Shown here: positions 6,353 through 8,221 of the stretch, piece by piece
How positions within the stretch are numbered: position 1 is the first letter of the stretch
Layout: every line of letters begins with the position of its first letter
Assembly (NCBI GenBank): GCA_964468375.1
Contig: CAYXUW010000100.1
Coordinates: 1 to 8,221 of the forward strand
DNA length: 8,221 nucleotides
Reading direction: 5' to 3'
From: CAYXUW01 sp964468375
GTDB lineage: Bacteria > Planctomycetota > Phycisphaerae > Sedimentisphaerales > Anaerobacaceae
Notes under the pieces: model-generated
Database searches by the model: none
What the model was told of the DNA's origin: nothing
Seen by the model: only the letters and a program-made list of their open reading frames with translations
Translations under genes and position numbers: made by a program

Positions 6353-6435
6353 GGGTCGGTGCCCGAGCGGCTAAAGGGGATGGGCTGTAAACCCATTGGC
6401 GTAAGCCTACGCTGGTTCGAATCCAGCCCGGCCCA
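6353..6435 (+). tRNA. tRNA-Tyr (anticodon GTA)
   Basis: Class II cloverleaf of 83 nt. The acceptor pairs GGGTCGG with CCGGCCC (one G-T wobble), with discriminator A at 6435. The anticodon stem ATGGG/CCCAT encloses loop CTGTAAA with anticodon GTA at 6387-6389. The long variable arm forms GGC-GTAA-GCC and the T arm is GCTGG-TTCGAAT-CCAGC. The long variable arm together with GTA is diagnostic of bacterial tRNA-Tyr. The 3' CCA is not encoded. Confidence 0.97.
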
Positions 6436-6524
6436 CTTTTCAAAAGAGGGTGCGCAAGGAAAAAAACTTCACTATCACCTAAAAAAAAGATTATTAATGC
6501 AATAAAAATAAGGAGAGGTTTTAA

Positions 6525-7829
6525 ATGAAACGGACAACTTTTTTATTCTCAATTATGACTATGCTGCTGGTATCGGGCCTGATTGTCTCGCGTGTTACTG
6601 CTCAGGAAAATACAAACGACTTATCAAGAGCAGCAACGGTAACCGTTACTCCAGCAGGAACTGCTTCGCAAACTGTGACAGTTACACAAAGCGGCGTCGG
6701 TATCGGGTGTGATATTCCGCCAATGCCTTCATTCTCATCCCTGCCGACTAATCCCAAATTACCTGATCCGTTTACTTTCATAAACGGAGAACCGGTGCTC
6801 ACGGTGAAGGGCTGGGAATGCCGCCGTACGGAAATAGCCGAATTGATTCAGGAATTCGAATCCGGCTATAAACCAGACACTCCTTATTCTGCTACAACAG
6901 GTTCATTCAATGGAAACACCCTCACAGTAACTGTTAACGATAACAGGCACCAGATATCCTTCAATTGTTCGGTATCCAAACCTTCAGGGTCAGGCCCTTT
7001 CCCCATGCTTATAACTGTAGGCGGTTCGTTTCTCGGACCTGTTTCCAACCTTGGAGTTGCCACAATTAATTTACCTAATAACGATATTGCAGCACAATCC
7101 GGTTCCGGTTCACGAGGACAAGGTAAGTTCTATACTATGTATGGAAGCAACCATTCCGCAAGTGCTATGATGGCATGGGCATGGGCTGCAAGTCGTTTAA
7201 TAGACGCTGTCGAAAAGACTCCTTCCTGCGGTCTTGATCCAACCCGTATTGGCGTTACAGGGTGTTCAAGGAATGGCAAGGGCGCTTTGATGTGCGGTGC
7301 ATTCGATGACCGTATTGACCTTGTCATACCTCAGGAATCAGGCTCAGGCGGCTCAGCAAGCTGGCGTGTTTCCGAATACATGAAGAGCATTCTTGGGCAG
7401 AATACTCAGGAATTGTGTGAAATCTGTGGAGAAAATGTCTGGTTCAGAGCTAATTTCAACCAATTCTGCGGTCATGAGGATAAGCTCCCGACCGACCATC
7501 ATGAATTAATAGGACTGGTTGCTCCAAGAGCAATTTACATAATTGATAATAACATCTTGTGGCTTGGACCTGAAAGTTCATGGAATTGTGCAAATGCAGC
7601 CAAAGAGATTTGGATTGCACTCGGTGTACCCGATAAGTTTGGATATTCCTGCACAACCGGTCATAGTCACTGTGTGCTCCCCTCATCACAACGGACTGAA
7701 CTTAATGCCTATATCGGGAAATACATGGTTGGCGACGGTTCAGGAACTACCGGTGTCATGAGAAACGACAACAATTTCAAATATGATAAAACAAGATGGG
7801 TAGATTGGTCAACACCTGATTTGCAATAA
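6525..7829 (+). CDS. Secreted CE15 glucuronoyl esterase with BACON-like N-terminal remnant
   Basis: A 434-aa exported esterase of carbohydrate esterase family 15, which cleaves the ester between 4-O-methyl-glucuronic acid side chains of xylan and lignin alcohols. Residues 1-27 are a signal peptide (VTAQ|EN). Residues 32-57 (AATVTVTPAGTASQTVTVTQSG and flanks) look like the last strands of a BACON/Ig-like domain. The alpha/beta-hydrolase domain begins near residue 75. GCSRNGKGA holds the nucleophile Ser248, PQESGSGG holds Glu271, and GHSHC holds His382; the 23- and 111-residue spacings match the fungal enzymes closely. Cys247 next to Ser248 and Cys383 next to His382 fit the active-site disulfide of the Cip2-type group. 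Lys252, Glu303 and Trp346 sit where uronate-binding residues are expected. The start is set by AAGGAGAGG (6510-6518) 6 nt before the ATG. It lies 89 bp after tRNA-Tyr and ends in its own terminator. No dockerin or binding module follows. Its base composition is more A+T-rich than that of the left-hand genes. Confidence 0.93.
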   Translation: MKRTTFLFSIMTMLLVSGLIVSRVTAQENTNDLSRAATVTVTPAGTASQTVTVTQSGVGIGCDIPPMPSFSSLPTNPKLPDPFTFINGEPVLTVKGWECRRTEIAELIQEFESGYKPDTPYSATTGSFNGNTLTVTVNDNRHQISFNCSVSKPSGSGPFPMLITVGGSFLGPVSNLGVATINLPNNDIAAQSGSGSRGQGKFYTMYGSNHSASAMMAWAWAASRLIDAVEKTPSCGLDPTRIGVTGCSRNGKGALMCGAFDDRIDLVIPQESGSGGSASWRVSEYMKSILGQNTQELCEICGENVWFRANFNQFCGHEDKLPTDHHELIGLVAPRAIYIIDNNILWLGPESSWNCANAAKEIWIALGVPDKFGYSCTTGHSHCVLPSSQRTELNAYIGKYMVGDGSGTTGVMRNDNNFKYDKTRWVDWSTPDLQ

Positions 7830-7850
7830 GGGTTGTCTCTGAATTTATGC

Positions 7851-7884
7851 GCCGGGGATGCAATATCCCCCCTGGCATTTTTTT
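7851..7884 (+). terminator. Rho-independent terminator of the glucuronoyl esterase gene
   Basis: GCCGGGGAT (7851-7859) pairs with ATCCCC...GGC (7865-7876), leaving a 5-nt loop and a 3-nt bulge (CCT) on the descending arm. One A and then seven T (7878-7884) follow. It begins 21 bp after the stop codon, so the gene forms a single transcription unit separate from the next gene. Confidence 0.85.
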
Positions 7885-8070
7885 ATCAGATAATTTATAG
7901 CCTTCTCCACTGATAAAGTGTTTCAGCTTAATACATCAAAGCCGGTTGACACGCCCGCCCCAAAAACCGCCCTTTTCAACCATCCAGTCATAAAAAACAA
8001 GTAAAAACGCCATATATAGCAGGATAGTGCAAAAATAAGACGCGTGCCTTATATTTATCTTGTTTTCATC

Positions 8071-8079
8071 TGCGATAAT
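8071..8079 (+). promoter_or_regulatory. Possible extended -10 promoter upstream of the last gene
   Basis: TGCGATAAT combines the TG extended -10 element with GATAAT (five of six positions, 8074-8079). It lies about 90 bp before the start of the last gene in an A+T-rich tract. No good -35 box accompanies it. Apart from this, the stretch from 7885 to 8169 shows no gene or clear structure. Confidence 0.35.
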
Positions 8080-8169
8080 ATATAAGTGTGAAATCTAACA
8101 GAGCAAGCATGCAAGCAGCACCTGCCGAGTTAACAGCGCCGCTTTATAAATAACTAAATGAGGATGATA

Positions 8170-8221
8170 ATGAAACTTGACCCAACTAAAATGCAGGATT
8201 GGCAGATTGCCGAGGCCGCCG
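8170..8221 (+). CDS. Probable formate-tetrahydrofolate ligase, N-terminal start only
   Basis: Only 17 codons are inside the window (MKLDPTKMQDWQIAEAA). The 'LDPTKxxDWxIAExA' opening is what I recall for formate-tetrahydrofolate ligases (Fhs/FTHFS) of anaerobic bacteria. These cytoplasmic enzymes make 10-formyl-tetrahydrofolate from formate and ATP for one-carbon metabolism or the acetyl-CoA pathway. No catalytic motif is in view, so this is recognition of an N-terminus only. GAGG (8160-8163) stands 6 nt before the ATG at 8170, a good ribosome site. It lies about 285 bp beyond the terminator of the esterase gene and is transcribed independently of it. Confidence 0.6.
   Translation, partial: MKLDPTKMQDWQIAEAA

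Noticed and set aside
6228..6443. 71-codon minus-strand frame starting near tRNA-Tyr
   Set aside because: Its GPGWIRTSVG / SPSPLAARAP translation is the well-known artefact of reading a tRNA with a long variable arm in antisense.

Overview
The window reads as accessory chromosomal DNA from a free-living, polysaccharide-degrading bacterium, most likely a Planctomycetota member of the Phycisphaerae/Sedimentisphaerales type, probably a metagenome assembly. The lineage call is inference. It rests on a stand-alone pseudopilin ending in an 'SAGWDGIYGTRDD'-type motif, a secreted right-handed beta-helix protein, sparse operons with wide intergenic spaces, and a run of 10 N that marks a scaffold join.

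Left part (1-3600): the C-terminal half of UDP-glucose 4-epimerase (galE) is followed 10 bp later by a ROK-family sugar kinase, probably glucokinase. These two form a small sugar-metabolism operon on the + strand. Converging on it from the - strand is a pair: a secreted 624-aa beta-helix protein with its own sigma70-like promoter and a strong ribosome binding site, then a small very hydrophobic protein whose start codon is ambiguous.

Middle (3600-5118): a roughly 250-bp gene-free stretch precedes (on the - strand) larE, the sulfur-insertion enzyme for the nickel-pincer nucleotide cofactor. The GTG start proposed here places the key Cys at residue 176, and two further cysteines suggest the iron-sulfur type of LarE. 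No larA, larB or larC is visible. The assembly gap (4741-4750) lies just upstream of larE, so linkage between the left and right parts is only as good as the scaffolding.

Right part (5119-8221): a pseudopilin-like protein has a near-consensus promoter and a possible structured leader. Next come a divergent pair of tRNA genes, Thr(CGT) on - and Tyr(GTA) on +. A secreted CE15 glucuronoyl esterase follows, with a complete fungal-type active site and what looks like a BACON-domain remnant after the signal peptide, and it ends in a good rho-independent terminator. The first 17 codons of a probable formate-tetrahydrofolate ligase run off the right edge. This part is visibly richer in A+T than the left part.

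Together the genes suggest a heterotroph that cuts plant-type polysaccharide outside the cell (glucuronoyl esterase cleaving lignin-carbohydrate esters; possibly the beta-helix protein) and handles the released sugars inside (epimerase, ROK kinase). I did not find a CRISPR array, transposase, integrase or obvious defence system. The most interesting items are the CE15 enzyme with its BACON remnant, the three-cysteine LarE, and the leader RNA of the pseudopilin gene.
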